This document shows positions 25,357-34,963 of a DNA stretch of 45,871 bases, in pieces. A program made the translations under genes and the position numbers. The DNA is from an uncultured Piscirickettsiaceae bacterium (GTDB taxonomy: Bacteria; Pseudomonadota; Gammaproteobacteria; Methylococcales; Cycloclasticaceae), in the NCBI GenBank assembly GCA_913061075.1, contig CAJXSK010000013.1, forward strand, positions 1-45,871. The letters are read 5' to 3'. The notes under the pieces were generated by a model. That model was not told where the DNA came from and did no database searches. It worked only from the letters and a program-made list of their open reading frames with translations. Numbering within the stretch: position 1 is the first letter of the stretch; the number at the start of each line of letters is the position of its first letter.

Positions 25357-26259
25357 ATGGCAACATATCCAAAATCTATACGCATTGTTGATGTATCGCC
25401 TCGTGATGGCTTACAAAACATTAAACAAAACGTTTCTACAGCGGATAAAGTTGGGCTTATTAATCGGCTTCAACAAGCGGGTGTTAACAATATTGAAGTA
25501 GCTAGTTTTGTCAGCCCAAAGTGGGTGCCGCAAATGGCCGATGCAGTGGATGTGCTTGCCCAACTAGACTTAAACAATGGCATTAATTACGCTGTTTTAA
25601 CGCCCAACTTAAAAGGTGTAGAACGCGCATTAGAGTGCGATGTTAAGGAAATTGCAGTTTTCTCAGCCACATCAGAAAGCTTTACGCAGAAAAACACCAA
25701 TTGTTCTATTGATGAATCGTTACAACGTATAGAAGAATTGATGCGCCCTGCTATTGCACAAAACGTGCGTGTTCGCGGCTATGTGTCCTGTGTGCTGGGT
25801 TGTCCTTATGATGGTGATATTGCCGCAGAAAAGGTGGCTGAGGTAAGCGAAGCGCTTATAGACTTAGGGTGTTACGAAGTTTCATTGGGTGACACCATTG
25901 GTATCGGTACGCCTCTAAAAGCTAAAAGGATGCTTGATGTTGTTCTTAGCAAAGTGTCAGCTGATAAAATTGGCTTACATTTTCATGACACACGCGGGCA
26001 AGCCTTAGCAAACTTATTAGCTTGCTTGGAATACGGTGTCGCAAGTATAGATGCGTCTGTCGCTGGATTAGGCGGCTGCCCTTATGCCAAAGGTGCATCG
26101 GGCAATGTTTCAACTGAAGATGTGGTGTATATGCTCCACGGCATGGGCATTGAGACTGGTATTAATCTAGAGAAGCTCGCTGCTGCCGGTCAATACATTA
26201 CTCAACAAATTGGCATAGCTAGTAATAGCCGTGTCGGTAACGTTTTAATAAAAAACTAA
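25357..26259 (+). CDS. liuE: Hydroxymethylglutaryl-CoA lyase
   Basis: A 300-aa lyase. DVSPRDGLQN carries the metal-binding and catalytic Asp, LHFHDTRGQAL the metal-binding His pair, and GLGGCPYAKGASGNVSTED the signature with the catalytic Cys. It splits HMG-CoA into acetoacetate and acetyl-CoA, the last step of leucine degradation. Only 3 bases separate it from liuD. Confidence 0.95.
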   Translation: MATYPKSIRIVDVSPRDGLQNIKQNVSTADKVGLINRLQQAGVNNIEVASFVSPKWVPQMADAVDVLAQLDLNNGINYAVLTPNLKGVERALECDVKEIAVFSATSESFTQKNTNCSIDESLQRIEELMRPAIAQNVRVRGYVSCVLGCPYDGDIAAEKVAEVSEALIDLGCYEVSLGDTIGIGTPLKAKRMLDVVLSKVSADKIGLHFHDTRGQALANLLACLEYGVASIDASVAGLGGCPYAKGASGNVSTEDVVYMLHGMGIETGINLEKLAAAGQYITQQIGIASNSRVGNVLIKN

Positions 26260-26260
26260 T

Positions 26261-28201
<1,941 letters not shown>

Positions 28202-28219
28202 AATATAAGCAAAAACTGA

Positions 28220-28290
28220 TGAAAGTCACTGGCATAAATTTCAATTCGCTTTAGAATAATATCTTTATCAATAATTAAGGTGAAAGTCAC
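28220..28290 (+). promoter_or_regulatory. nahE leader with 10-bp direct repeat
   Basis: tgaaagtcac occurs at 28220-28229 and again at 28281-28290, immediately before the nahE ATG. A possible -10 (tagaat, around 28252) lies between them. The repeat spacing is about six DNA turns. No known operator is recognised. Confidence 0.4.
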
Positions 28291-29289
28291 ATGGCTAGAA
28301 GACAAGATAGATTAACCGTAGACGACGTAAACGGCGCATGGGCGATTATTCCAACCCCAGCTATTGATACTGGTGATCAATGGCAAACTGAAGACAGCGT
28401 TGATTATGACGAGGTAGCTAAAGCGGTTGAAGGTCTTATCACTGCTGGTGTTGATGCCATTATGTGCCAAGGCACGTTTGGTGAAGGTGCGACGCTAACA
28501 TGGGAAGAAAAGAAAAAAATGATGGAAGTGATGGTTGAAACAGCCAATGGCCGTGTACCGGTTTTTGTTGGCGTTACCACCATGAATACCCGTGAAACCA
28601 TTCGTCAGTTAAAGCACGCTCGTGATATTGGTGCAGATGGCACCATGCTTGGCTTACCGATGTGGCAACAAATTGATGTGCCGGGTGCTGTTCGTTTTTA
28701 TCAAGATGTGGCAGAAGCCGTGCCAGAAATGGCTATTTGTGTTTACGCCAATCCAGAAGCCTTTAAGTTCGACTTCCCTGCACCATTTTGGGCTCAAGTC
28801 GCTAACATTCCACAGGTTATTACGTGTAAATATATTAATATTGGCCAATTGCATTTACATACGTTGGTCTCACGTAAACAAATTCGTTTCTTACCATTAG
28901 AATTTGATCACGCCGATGCGGCTAAAATGGACCCTGAATTCCATACCGCATTTTGGTCACCTTGTGCCTGTACAGGCCCAGAATTAACCATTCTTTGGCG
29001 TGACAGCGTTAAAGAGTCCGTTAAAACGGGTGATTGGTCTGTACCGAATGGCTTATATGAGAAAATGATTCCTGTATTAGCGAATTTATTCCCACCAGGT
29101 GGCTTTGCTGAATTCTCTCGTTACAACATACAGCTAGAGAAAGAACGCATCAATGCCGGTGGCTGGATGAAAGCCGGCCCTTGTCGCCCGCCTTACCAAT
29201 CTGCGCCTGCAAATTATTTAGAAGGTGCTGCTAAAGCGGGTTCTGGCTGGGCTGACTTAGCTCAAAAAGTTATTGATGGTACGCTTTAA
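28291..29289 (+). CDS. nahE: Hydratase-aldolase, NahE/PhdJ-like
   Basis: A 332-aa class I aldolase of the DHDPS superfamily. NGAWAIIPTPAIDTGDQWQTE at the start, CQGTFGEGATLTWEEK, YANPEAFKFDFPAPFW, the Schiff-base Lys in VITCKYINIG and KAGPCRPPY match trans-o-hydroxybenzylidenepyruvate hydratase-aldolase (naphthalene pathway, NahE) and carboxybenzalpyruvate aldolase (PhdJ). These give an aromatic aldehyde and pyruvate. The start follows AAGG and TGAAAGTCAC. It is a separate unit after aacS, with its own 88-bp leader and terminator. It is the main pointer to aromatic hydrocarbon use; no dioxygenase is in the window. A different but related substrate cannot be excluded. Confidence 0.85.
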   Translation: MARRQDRLTVDDVNGAWAIIPTPAIDTGDQWQTEDSVDYDEVAKAVEGLITAGVDAIMCQGTFGEGATLTWEEKKKMMEVMVETANGRVPVFVGVTTMNTRETIRQLKHARDIGADGTMLGLPMWQQIDVPGAVRFYQDVAEAVPEMAICVYANPEAFKFDFPAPFWAQVANIPQVITCKYINIGQLHLHTLVSRKQIRFLPLEFDHADAAKMDPEFHTAFWSPCACTGPELTILWRDSVKESVKTGDWSVPNGLYEKMIPVLANLFPPGGFAEFSRYNIQLEKERINAGGWMKAGPCRPPYQSAPANYLEGAAKAGSGWADLAQKVIDGTL

Positions 29290-29318
29290 CTAAGGACTAT
29301 AACTTTCTGTTTTAGAAG

Positions 29319-29347
29319 GGAAGCAATTTATTTTACTTCCTTTTTTA
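29319..29347 (+). terminator. Intrinsic terminator of nahE
   Basis: ggaag, a 12-nt AT-rich loop, cttcc, then six T. The T run overlaps the stop codon of the convergent umuC gene. Confidence 0.7.
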
Positions 29348-30619
29348 TTGCAGTTTAACTTTAGCTAGACCCTTCCAGTCGGTTGTGTATTGATTTGAAC
29401 GATTAATGAGTACTGATTGCCGCAGTTTTTTATCACCTACCGCTGCGAGCGTTAATTGGTTGTTAAAACGCCGGTTGATTTGGTCTAAGGTGGTCATCAG
29501 TTTTTCACTAAGTTCATCTACGTTTGGTGCGAATAAGTCGTGCTGTGTTGTCCTGCTGGCGCCTGAACTTGTAATGTCCCCTAGTACAACGCCCGCTTGT
29601 TGGTATTGGTGTCCTTCTTTATAAATGTTAGCCAGTAATTGTTTGGTTATTTTCAGCAAGTCTCTGCTGTCATGCGTAGCGGATTTTAGTTTGTAGTGTG
29701 CCGATTTTGAATACACCTCACTGTTGTCAAAGGGGCTGGTGCGAATAAATACGCTCACTTTTCTTGCTAGCCCTTGCTGCGCGCGTAGTTTTTCTGCGGC
29801 TCGCAGGCAAAACACACTAAGCGTTTGCGCTAAATCTTGTTCACTGGTTAGCTTGGCTTTAAAGCTTCTAGAGCAAATAATTTGTTGCTTGGGCTTGGCA
29901 GGTTCCGCAAATGGCATAACAGGCGTGCCTTGTAGCTCTTGCACTGTTTGAGCCAAGGTTATATTGAAGTGTTTTCTAATTGAACCTATGGATTGAGACT
30001 GTAGATCCCAAACGCTTTCTATTCCCCGTGCGTTTAATTTTTCTGTTGAACGTCGCCCAACGCCCCATACTTCATTAATAGAGGTTATTTGCATGATTTT
30101 TTTTCGCTTAACAGCATTGCTAATATCAACCACTCCACCTGTTTTCGGCCACTTCTTGGCTGCATAGTTTGCTAGTTTTGCAAGTGTTTTGGTTGGACCA
30201 ATACCCACGCCAACGGGTATGCCTACCCACTGAGATAAGCTGTTTTTAATATCATGCCCTAATTCGCTTGGCTCAACGTTCGCTCTATCTAAATCGACGA
30301 ACGCTTCATCAATAGAATAAACATCTACTCTTGGGGAAAACGCAGATAAGCTGTGCATAATGCGCGCAGACAAATCGGCATATAGGGGGTAATTAGAGGA
30401 AAATAACTGAATATCGTGCTGTTGGATAAGACCTTTCACCTCGTGGACTGGCACAGCCATTTTGATGCCTAAATCTTTAACTTCTTGGCTACGTGCCACA
30501 ATGCAGCCGTCATTATTGCTGAGGACAGCAACCGGCTTATTTATTAGATCTGGGCGGAATAATCGCTCGCAACTGACATAAAAATTATTGCAGTCAACAA
30601 GCGCTATATTTGCAGGCAT
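29345..30619 (-). CDS. umuC: DNA polymerase V catalytic subunit UmuC
   Basis: A 424-aa Y-family polymerase of the expected UmuC length. ALVDCNNFYVSCERLF holds the first catalytic Asp, YSIDEAFVDL the second Asp/Glu pair, and GIGPTKTLAKLANYAAKKWPKTGGVVD and GVGRRSTEKLNARGI are the typical little-finger/HhH segments. It copies past DNA lesions with low fidelity when activated by UmuD'. It lies 21 bases downstream of umuD. Confidence 0.95.
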   Translation of the reverse strand: MPANIALVDCNNFYVSCERLFRPDLINKPVAVLSNNDGCIVARSQEVKDLGIKMAVPVHEVKGLIQQHDIQLFSSNYPLYADLSARIMHSLSAFSPRVDVYSIDEAFVDLDRANVEPSELGHDIKNSLSQWVGIPVGVGIGPTKTLAKLANYAAKKWPKTGGVVDISNAVKRKKIMQITSINEVWGVGRRSTEKLNARGIESVWDLQSQSIGSIRKHFNITLAQTVQELQGTPVMPFAEPAKPKQQIICSRSFKAKLTSEQDLAQTLSVFCLRAAEKLRAQQGLARKVSVFIRTSPFDNSEVYSKSAHYKLKSATHDSRDLLKITKQLLANIYKEGHQYQQAGVVLGDITSSGASRTTQHDLFAPNVDELSEKLMTTLDQINRRFNNQLTLAAVGDKKLRQSVLINRSNQYTTDWKGLAKVKLQ

Positions 30620-30640
30620 TTAGCTGTTTTTTCGACGAAT

Positions 30641-31237
30641 TTAGACATTGTGGATAACACTGGTTACCACACCCCAAATAACCATCTCTGCGCCCTCATT
30701 CAGCGGTATATCAGGGAACTCAGGGTTCTCGGGCGCTAATACGAGTTTGCCTTCTTTTGAGCGTAAACGTTTAACCGTTAACTCGCCATCCAATGCGCAA
30801 ACAACAACTTTACCAACACTGGGGTTTAGAGAGCGATCAACAACCAACACATCCCCAGAATGTATACCTGCGCCGAGCATTGACTCACCTTGCGCACGAA
30901 CGAAAAAGGTTGATGCAGGCTTGTTGATCAGTAGTTCATTTAAGTCAAGTCGTTTTTCAACGTAATCATCAGCGGGAGACGGGAAACCCGCGGCAACACT
31001 AGCTCCGTAGAAAGGGATTGATGGTGAGGAGCCATCAAGATCTGGAAAAAAAACATTTGGGTAGTCAATGTCAGTGATTTCCGATTGTTTCTTTTTATAG
31101 TCCAGTAGTTCTGTAACAGTTGCTAATAAACTTTCTGGAATTCTAACCGCTTTAGTGGGTTCGCCATATACAGAAGAACCTTTCTTACGCCCTGCTCCTG
31201 CACGCACGCCGCCTCGTTTTGATGTGTTGTCTGCCAT
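30641..31237 (-). CDS. umuD: UmuD-like self-cleaving peptidase with extended N-terminus
   Basis: A 198-aa S24 peptidase. Cleavage would fall at Ala83-Gly84 (AAGFPSP), with catalytic Ser119 (GESMLG) and Lys156 (LTVKRL). E. coli UmuD is 139 aa; this one has about 60 extra N-terminal residues with a basic RGGVRAGAGRKKG segment and TKAVRIPESLLATVTELLDYKKK. Such extensions occur in UmuDAb of Acinetobacter, which acts as a LexA-like repressor (from memory). An AT-rich inverted repeat lies 27-50 bases upstream of the ATG and could be its own operator. No CTG-N10-CAG LexA box is seen. Confidence 0.88.
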   Translation of the reverse strand: MADNTSKRGGVRAGAGRKKGSSVYGEPTKAVRIPESLLATVTELLDYKKKQSEITDIDYPNVFFPDLDGSSPSIPFYGASVAAGFPSPADDYVEKRLDLNELLINKPASTFFVRAQGESMLGAGIHSGDVLVVDRSLNPSVGKVVVCALDGELTVKRLRSKEGKLVLAPENPEFPDIPLNEGAEMVIWGVVTSVIHNV

Positions 31238-31263
31238 AGGTATAACCTCTTACGATATTGTCT

Positions 31264-31287
31264 TTTGATTAGTGTACTTAAATCAAA
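31264..31287. promoter_or_regulatory. Inverted repeat upstream of umuD
   Basis: tttgatt and aatcaaa flank a 10-bp spacer (agtgtactta). Position and symmetry fit an SOS-type operator for the umuDC promoter. Confidence 0.45.
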
Positions 31288-31307
31288 TGATAATTAAAAG
31301 AGGTTTT

Positions 31308-31338
31308 AAAGTTATCCACTGAATCTGTGGATAACTTT
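31308..31338. promoter_or_regulatory. Perfect 12-bp inverted repeat made of DnaA-box-like sequences
   Basis: aaagttatccac (31308-31319) and gtggataacttt (31327-31338) are exact inverted copies, 7 bp apart. The right arm contains a consensus DnaA box on the minus strand (TTATCCACA) and the left arm TTATCCACT. It lies about 70 bases upstream of umuD. Confidence 0.6.
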
Positions 31339-31388
31339 GTGTAAAAGTCGCTTAAAAAAAGAAAAATTGAAGACTGGCTTATACTTAT

Positions 31389-31412
31389 AAAAAACGGTCA
31401 CTTTTTGACCAA
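31389..31412 (-). terminator. Intrinsic terminator of the fumarylacetoacetase-family gene
   Basis: On the minus strand: ttggtca, aaaag loop, tgacc, then g and six T. It lies ten bases downstream of the gene's stop codon. Confidence 0.65.
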
Positions 31413-31421
31413 TTAACCAAT

Positions 31422-32270
31422 TTATGTAGTGTGGTCAATGATGGAATGCTCTTGAACGCCAAGCCCTTCTACTTCGGCAATAATATGGTCACCTGCTTGC
31501 AAAAACTGTGGCGGCTTAAACCCAAGCCCAACGCCTTCAGGAGTGCCGGTAAAAATCAAATCCCCCGGTTGTAGGCTCATAAATTCATTAATGTAGCTGA
31601 CGAGTTTTTTCACAGAATGAATCATTGTGTCAGTATTACTGGATTGTTTACGTTCGCCGTTTACATCTAGGCGTACATTGCATGATTGATACTGCTTAAA
31701 TTCATCCAAGGTAACGAAATATGGTCCAATGGGGGCAAAAGTATCAGCACTTTTACCTTTTAACCATTGACCACTGCGGTGTTTTTGAAAATGACGCTCG
31801 GAGACATCAATGCCGGTACAAAACCCGGCAATATGCGCCTCTACTTGGTCTTCTGTAATATATTTAGTTTCTTTACCAATAATAACGACCAGCTCAATCT
31901 CCCAGTCAACCTGTGTTGCGTTTTTAGGGCGTTCAATGGGGTCAAATGGACCATTTAACGAACTCACTGCTTTTGTAAACAACACAGGTTCTTCTTGCTG
32001 CTTAGAGCCTGTTTCTTTGATGTGCTTGTCGTAATTAAGGCCAACGGCAATAATTTTACCTGGGTTTAGTAGTGGTGCGCCAATGCGTTCATTACTATTT
32101 ACTATGGGTAACGTATTTATATCAATATTATTTAACAGGGTTAAACCACCATTCGCCAGAAAAGACGATGAAATAACATCACAAACACCCTCTAAGGACC
32201 GTATGTTTTGCTCATTATCTAGCAAGCCCGGTTTTTCTTGCCCTTTCGGGCCATAGTTCAGTAGTTTCAT
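31422..32270 (-). CDS. Fumarylacetoacetate hydrolase family protein
   Basis: I use the ATG at 32270 (MKLLNYGPKGQEKPGLLD); the frame extends two codons to a TTG, but the ATG better fits the AAGG upstream. The 282-aa product has the family core: GKIIAVGLNYDKHIKETG, VDWEIELVVIIGKE with metal-binding Glu, GFCTGIDVSERHFQ, KSADTFAPIGPYFVT and DLIFTGTPEGVG. These enzymes hydrolyse acylpyruvates or decarboxylate/isomerise aromatic meta-cleavage products. It would be a plausible partner of NahE-type catabolism, but it stands alone here. Confidence 0.88.
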   Translation of the reverse strand: MKLLNYGPKGQEKPGLLDNEQNIRSLEGVCDVISSSFLANGGLTLLNNIDINTLPIVNSNERIGAPLLNPGKIIAVGLNYDKHIKETGSKQQEEPVLFTKAVSSLNGPFDPIERPKNATQVDWEIELVVIIGKETKYITEDQVEAHIAGFCTGIDVSERHFQKHRSGQWLKGKSADTFAPIGPYFVTLDEFKQYQSCNVRLDVNGERKQSSNTDTMIHSVKKLVSYINEFMSLQPGDLIFTGTPEGVGLGFKPPQFLQAGDHIIAEVEGLGVQEHSIIDHTT

Positions 32271-32296
32271 ATGCAAATGCCTTTATAATTATTCCA

Positions 32297-33133
32297 ATGA
32301 ATTTCAAACAAACACTCTTGTTGATTAGCTTAAGTGCGCTTTTTTATAGTGTGTCTACTATAGCAAAGTCACAACGGGTTGTTTCATTGAACTTATGTGC
32401 AGATCAACTGTTAATGGAATTACTAAAACCCTCTTCACTTGTTGGTATTACTCAGCTTGCGTCTGACGCTTCGGCATCTTTTTCCTATAAGAAAGCCAGT
32501 AATTTCCATCAACATAACGACCGCATTGAAGAGGTGATGGCGCTAAAACCGGATTTGATTGTTGCGGGTGCCTTTACATCTACGGCAACCAACCAAATGC
32601 TTGATCAGTTGGGTTATAAGGTTGTTAAGCTCGGCTTGCCTAAAACTGTTGACGATATTATTCAGCAAATAGCCTTTTTGGGTGAGCAAGTAGGTCAGTT
32701 GCAACGTGCGAACAAACTCATTAAAACGATGCGCGATGAGATAACAGCTTTAGAATCAGGCGACCAGGCGGCACCTGCATTACGCGCTGTTGTGTATTAC
32801 GCCAATGGCTTCAGTGCCGGCAAAGAGACGATAGTGAATGAAATATTACAGCTAGCTGGTTTAAAGAATATTGCGGCTGAAACGGGTATGGCGTATATCG
32901 CACCGCTATCATTAGAGTCTTTGCTCGTATCTAACCCCGATGTTCTGCTGTTAGGCAGATTAGACGCTAATACAGATTCGCTAGCGCACCAAGTGTTACA
33001 ACACGATGCGATAGAAAAACTCAGCGCGTTGGAGCACGTACAGAAAATTAGCGTGCCAGACCGTTACTGGAGCTGTGCAGGCCCATCATCCATTGCTGCA
33101 GCTTCTTATATTCAGCAAAGCATAACGCACTAA
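32297..33133 (+). CDS. btuF: ABC transporter periplasmic binding protein, BtuF-like
   Basis: A 278-aa protein with an N-terminal signal peptide (hydrophobic LLLISLSALFYSVST). RVVSLNLCADQLLMELL and RIEEVMALKPDLIVAG are typical of the BtuF/FecB class III binding fold, and the C-terminus has VPDRYWSCAGPSSIAAA. It should deliver cobalamin to BtuCD. Only 26 bases separate it from the divergent fumarylacetoacetase gene. No clear Shine-Dalgarno precedes the ATG. Confidence 0.82.
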   Translation: MNFKQTLLLISLSALFYSVSTIAKSQRVVSLNLCADQLLMELLKPSSLVGITQLASDASASFSYKKASNFHQHNDRIEEVMALKPDLIVAGAFTSTATNQMLDQLGYKVVKLGLPKTVDDIIQQIAFLGEQVGQLQRANKLIKTMRDEITALESGDQAAPALRAVVYYANGFSAGKETIVNEILQLAGLKNIAAETGMAYIAPLSLESLLVSNPDVLLLGRLDANTDSLAHQVLQHDAIEKLSALEHVQKISVPDRYWSCAGPSSIAAASYIQQSITH

Positions 33134-33134
33134 T

Positions 33135-34157
33135 ATGCCGACATTAAACTCATTAAATAACCGCTACCAAGAAAAGCGTCTGACCATTATGTTGATTATT
33201 GCATTGCTCGTGTTGTTTGTTATTTCATTAATGGTTGGCGATGTTAATTTAAGTATAATCAATACGTTAAAAAACATTTCTAATGATAACTCTAGCTTAG
33301 AATCCATCATCCTAATGGATATCCGTTTGCCAAGAACTTTATTAGCCGTATTGATTGGTGCATCGCTAGGCTTGTCGGGTGCCGCCTTGCAAGGGATGGT
33401 TCGCAACCCATTAGCTGAGCCCGGCATTATAGGCGTTTCTACCAGTGCGGCATTGGGCGCAGTGATTGTCTTTTATTTTGGATTGGCAACGGCTTTCCCG
33501 ATGGCGTTACCCTTGGGTGGCATTGTGGGTGCGTTATTAGCCGTTATCTTCCTGTATGCATTAACGCGGCATAACAACAGCATGCTAACGCTTATTTTGG
33601 CCGGTGTAGCCGTCAGTAGTTTATCTGCTGCCTTAACAGCCTTAGCGCTAAACCTGTCCCCTAACCCGTATGCAGCCTTAGAAATATTTTTTTGGTTAAT
33701 GGGGTCGCTGGCCGATAGAAGTTTTACTCACGTCTGGCTTATATTACCTACAACACTGATTGGTTGGTGGTTGATGCTTAGCACGCGACATGACTTGGAT
33801 GTTTTATCATTAGGCGACGATACGGCTCAATCATTAGGTGTTCAAATTCAACGATTGAACAAACGAATAATTCTGGGCGTGGCTTTATCGGTAGGTGCTG
33901 CCGTATCAGTCAGCGGTGGTATAGGGTTTGTCGGTTTAGTGGTGCCGCATGTATTGCGCCCTTATGTAGGTTACCAGCCGGGGCGTTTACTTATTTGTAG
34001 TGCATTAGGTGGCGCGGTGTTGCTATTAGCTGCGGATATAACCGTGCGATTATTAGCGACCCAACAAGAGCTAAAAATAGGCGTTTTAACCGCGTTATTA
34101 GGCGCGCCCTTCTTCTTACATTTGATTCTAAAATCTAAGCGGGAATGGGCACCATGA
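33135..34157 (+). CDS. btuC: ABC transporter permease, BtuC/FecCD family
   Basis: A 340-aa polytopic protein with about ten hydrophobic segments. DIRLPRTLLAVLIGASLGLSGAALQGMVRNPLAEPGIIGVSTSAALGA and GGIGFVGLVVPHVLRPYVG (the coupling helix contacting the ATPase) are family signatures. It forms the inner-membrane channel for cobalamin. It follows btuF after one base and overlaps btuD by four. Confidence 0.9.
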   Translation: MPTLNSLNNRYQEKRLTIMLIIALLVLFVISLMVGDVNLSIINTLKNISNDNSSLESIILMDIRLPRTLLAVLIGASLGLSGAALQGMVRNPLAEPGIIGVSTSAALGAVIVFYFGLATAFPMALPLGGIVGALLAVIFLYALTRHNNSMLTLILAGVAVSSLSAALTALALNLSPNPYAALEIFFWLMGSLADRSFTHVWLILPTTLIGWWLMLSTRHDLDVLSLGDDTAQSLGVQIQRLNKRIILGVALSVGAAVSVSGGIGFVGLVVPHVLRPYVGYQPGRLLICSALGGAVLLLAADITVRLLATQQELKIGVLTALLGAPFFLHLILKSKREWAP

Positions 34158-34936
34158 GCATTCAGGCGTCAAACATTCACGTTACCCTATCCGGGCAATT
34201 GATTTTAAACGATATTAATGCCGAATTCCCGCCCGGGCAATTGATTGGCTTAATTGGCCCTAATGGTGCGGGTAAATCAACATTATTGCGCGTCTTGGCG
34301 GGTCTACAAATGATTCAAAAAGGCCATGTCAGCATTAATGGTGAAAGGCTTCAAGAACTGCAACGAATTGATTTAGCAAAAAAAATGACTTACTTGGCAC
34401 AATCAACAGAATGCCATTGGCCAATGAGTGTGGAACGCGTTGTTATGTTAGGCCGGCATCCGCATGTTAATAGCCAACAGATTGGCGACGTAGATATGGA
34501 AGCGGTCAAGCAAGCGATTAAAGATGTGGATATTGAACACCTTATTGGACGTTCGGTGAACGAACTATCTGGTGGTGAACGAGCACGCGTGATGTTAGCA
34601 AGGGCATTAGCGACTGGAAGTGATATTTTGTTAGCTGATGAACCGATTGTGTCGCTAGATCCACGGCATCAAATTGAAGTGATGGCACTGTTGCGAAATC
34701 AGGCGAACAGAGGGAAAACCGTTATTGTCGTATTGCATGAATTACATTTGGCCATGCGGTATTGCCAACATTTGATGCTGCTAGACAATGGGCGAAAAGT
34801 GGCTGAAGGGTTAACAGAAGATGTATTAACCGAGTCAAACTTGAAACGGATATATGGCGTAAATGCTTTGTTTGGTAACCATCAAGGAGTGCCTTGGGTT
34901 TTACCGTGGAGTAATGAAAAAGAGGAGAGTATTTAA
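34154..34936 (+). CDS. btuD: ABC transporter ATP-binding protein, BtuD/FepC-like
   Basis: I use the ATG at 34154, which overlaps the btuC stop as ATGA; another in-frame ATG lies three codons upstream. The 260-aa product has Walker A GPNGAGKST, the signature LSGGERARVMLARAL, Walker B ILLADEP and the switch His in VIVVLHELHLAMRYCQ. It energises BtuC. It ends inside a bidirectional terminator. Confidence 0.88.
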   Translation: MSIQASNIHVTLSGQLILNDINAEFPPGQLIGLIGPNGAGKSTLLRVLAGLQMIQKGHVSINGERLQELQRIDLAKKMTYLAQSTECHWPMSVERVVMLGRHPHVNSQQIGDVDMEAVKQAIKDVDIEHLIGRSVNELSGGERARVMLARALATGSDILLADEPIVSLDPRHQIEVMALLRNQANRGKTVIVVLHELHLAMRYCQHLMLLDNGRKVAEGLTEDVLTESNLKRIYGVNALFGNHQGVPWVLPWSNEKEESI

Positions 34937-34951
34937 ATACTCCCCTCTTTT
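34919..34951. terminator. Bidirectional terminator between btuD and btuB
   Basis: aaagagg and cctcttt enclose a palindromic gagtatttaaatactc core, giving a strong hairpin with T runs on both strands. The btuD stop codon is inside the stem. It separates the convergent btuFCD and btuB units. Confidence 0.8.
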
Positions 34952-34963
34952 ATTCAAGGGGCT

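Noticed and set aside
28236-28257. Possible fourth TetR operator before nahE
   Set aside because: Only the right half (ttagaat) is present; the left half does not match.
28220-28260. Possible sigma-54 promoter (tggc near 28230) before nahE
   Set aside because: The required GC at the -12 position and spacing are missing.
31264-31338. Search for a LexA box (CTG-N10-CAG) before umuD
   Set aside because: ctg occurs, but none is followed by cag at the right distance; only the dyads reported are present.
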